Positions 5,065 through 5,534 of a stretch of 5,534 bases of DNA are shown in pieces. Position 1 is the stretch's first letter, and each line of letters starts with the position of its first letter. A program made the translations under genes and the position numbers. Source of the stretch: Thermoplasmatota archaeon. Lineage in GTDB: Archaea; Thermoplasmatota; Thermoplasmata; Thermoplasmatales; Thermoplasmataceae. Location: assembly GCA_023489425.1 (NCBI GenBank), contig JAMDCG010000039.1, forward strand, positions 2,941 through 8,474, written 5' to 3'. The notes under the pieces are model-generated. The model had not been told where the DNA came from. It was given only the letters and a program-made list of their open reading frames with translations, and did not search any database.

Positions 5065-5534
5065 ATGTACAAAAATAATTTACCATCATTCAAAGTTCTA
5101 GACACAGAATCTAGCCATGGTAGATACAGCAAACAGGCTAAAGAAATTAGTTTTGAAGATCTTGTAAAGTTCCATGGTCATGCGTGTGATGGACTGTACA
5201 GAGGGGTGTATGCATTATCTGTAGCATTAGGAGATCTGTTTCGTGGTGCCATAATCGATCGAACAGATTTGAGATCAATTTCAAGGAATAGTCCATGTCT
5301 TGGAGATGCAGCATCTTATCTTACTGGAACAAGAGTAAGGTTTGGGACACAGGATGTAAGAGAACAGGCAGGAGTGTGGTACATAGTTCAGAGGATTTCA
5401 ACCGGAGAAACGGTGGAAGTTAAAGAAGACCCTGGGTTTTTTAATAAAGAGATATTGCAGGCAGAATCGGATCTAAACTCAGCTAATTCGGATGAACTAC
5501 CACAAAAACTTAACGCATTGAAAGCTTTACAGGA
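5065..5534 (+). CDS. FmdE-domain protein (formylmethanofuran dehydrogenase subunit E-like), 5' part; runs off the window
   Basis: An open frame from ATG 5065 continues to the window end with 156 full codons and no stop. GGTGG at 5056-5060 is the likely ribosome binding site. The domain begins at about residue 29: F36-H37-G38-H39-A-C41-D42-G43-L44 matches the FmdE signature FHGHxCPGL, with Asp in place of the usual Pro. S76-P77-C78-L79-G80-D81-A82 followed by YLTGT corresponds to the second conserved Cys motif (DSC..DAIQ..TG), and R92-F93-G94 with D97 to the following Gly-rich KGN-like turn. H37/H39, C41 and C78 are candidate metal ligands. FmdE domains are found in methanogen formylmethanofuran dehydrogenase operons but also widely in non-methanogens, where their role is unclear; I make no claim for methanofuran chemistry here. 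Residues 1-28 form an N-terminal lead-in of no recognised type. Linked by a 14-base gap to the DsrE-like gene. Confidence 0.78.
   Translation, partial: MYKNNLPSFKVLDTESSHGRYSKQAKEISFEDLVKFHGHACDGLYRGVYALSVALGDLFRGAIIDRTDLRSISRNSPCLGDAASYLTGTRVRFGTQDVREQAGVWYIVQRISTGETVEVKEDPGFFNKEILQAESDLNSANSDELPQKLNALKALQ

Noticed and set aside
4938..5132. Minus-strand frame of 64 codons across the DsrE/FmdE junction
   Set aside because: It is antisense to both recognised genes and their gap and shows no motif.

Overview
The window looks archaeal and most probably comes from the Thermoplasmatales (Thermoplasma/Ferroplasma/Cuniculiplasma-like acidophiles). The DNA is AT-rich, arginine is mostly AGA/AGG, the promoter candidates are TATA boxes rather than -35/-10 pairs, the tRNA lacks an encoded CCA end, and the RNA 2'-phosphotransferase has the archaeal zinc-ribbon form. 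The exact genus is an inference; no search could be run.

Layout. (1) Bases 1-1348, plus strand: the 3' part of a ribose-phosphate pyrophosphokinase gene (prs), followed directly by kptA (NAD+-dependent RNA 2'-phosphotransferase). The kptA ribosome binding site lies inside the last codons of prs. (2) Bases 1337-4301, minus strand: a major facilitator transporter, then a flavin/iron-sulfur oxidoreductase of the 2,4-dienoyl-CoA reductase/old yellow enzyme type. The oxidoreductase gene overlaps the 3' end of kptA tail to tail by 12 bases. (3) Bases 4302-4690: a regulatory and RNA stretch with a palindrome at the transporter promoter, a tRNA-Pro(UGG) gene with its own TATA box, a hairpin-like dyad, and the promoter of the next genes. 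(4) Bases 4691-5534, plus strand: a small DsrE-family sulfur-relay-like protein and, 14 bases later, an FmdE-domain protein cut off by the window end.

How the genes fit together. prs and kptA form a translationally linked pair joining PRPP supply to an NAD+-consuming RNA end-processing enzyme. The transporter and the flavoenzyme may form a second unit that imports or exports a compound and reduces it; the substrate cannot be read from sequence. The DsrE-like/FmdE-like pair is the least explained part. A possible sulfur carrier with one conserved-position cysteine stands next to a His/Cys metal-binding domain known from formylmethanofuran dehydrogenase operons, although nothing else in the window points to methanogenesis. 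The pair could be a sulfur- or metal-handling module and is the best candidate for undescribed biology here.
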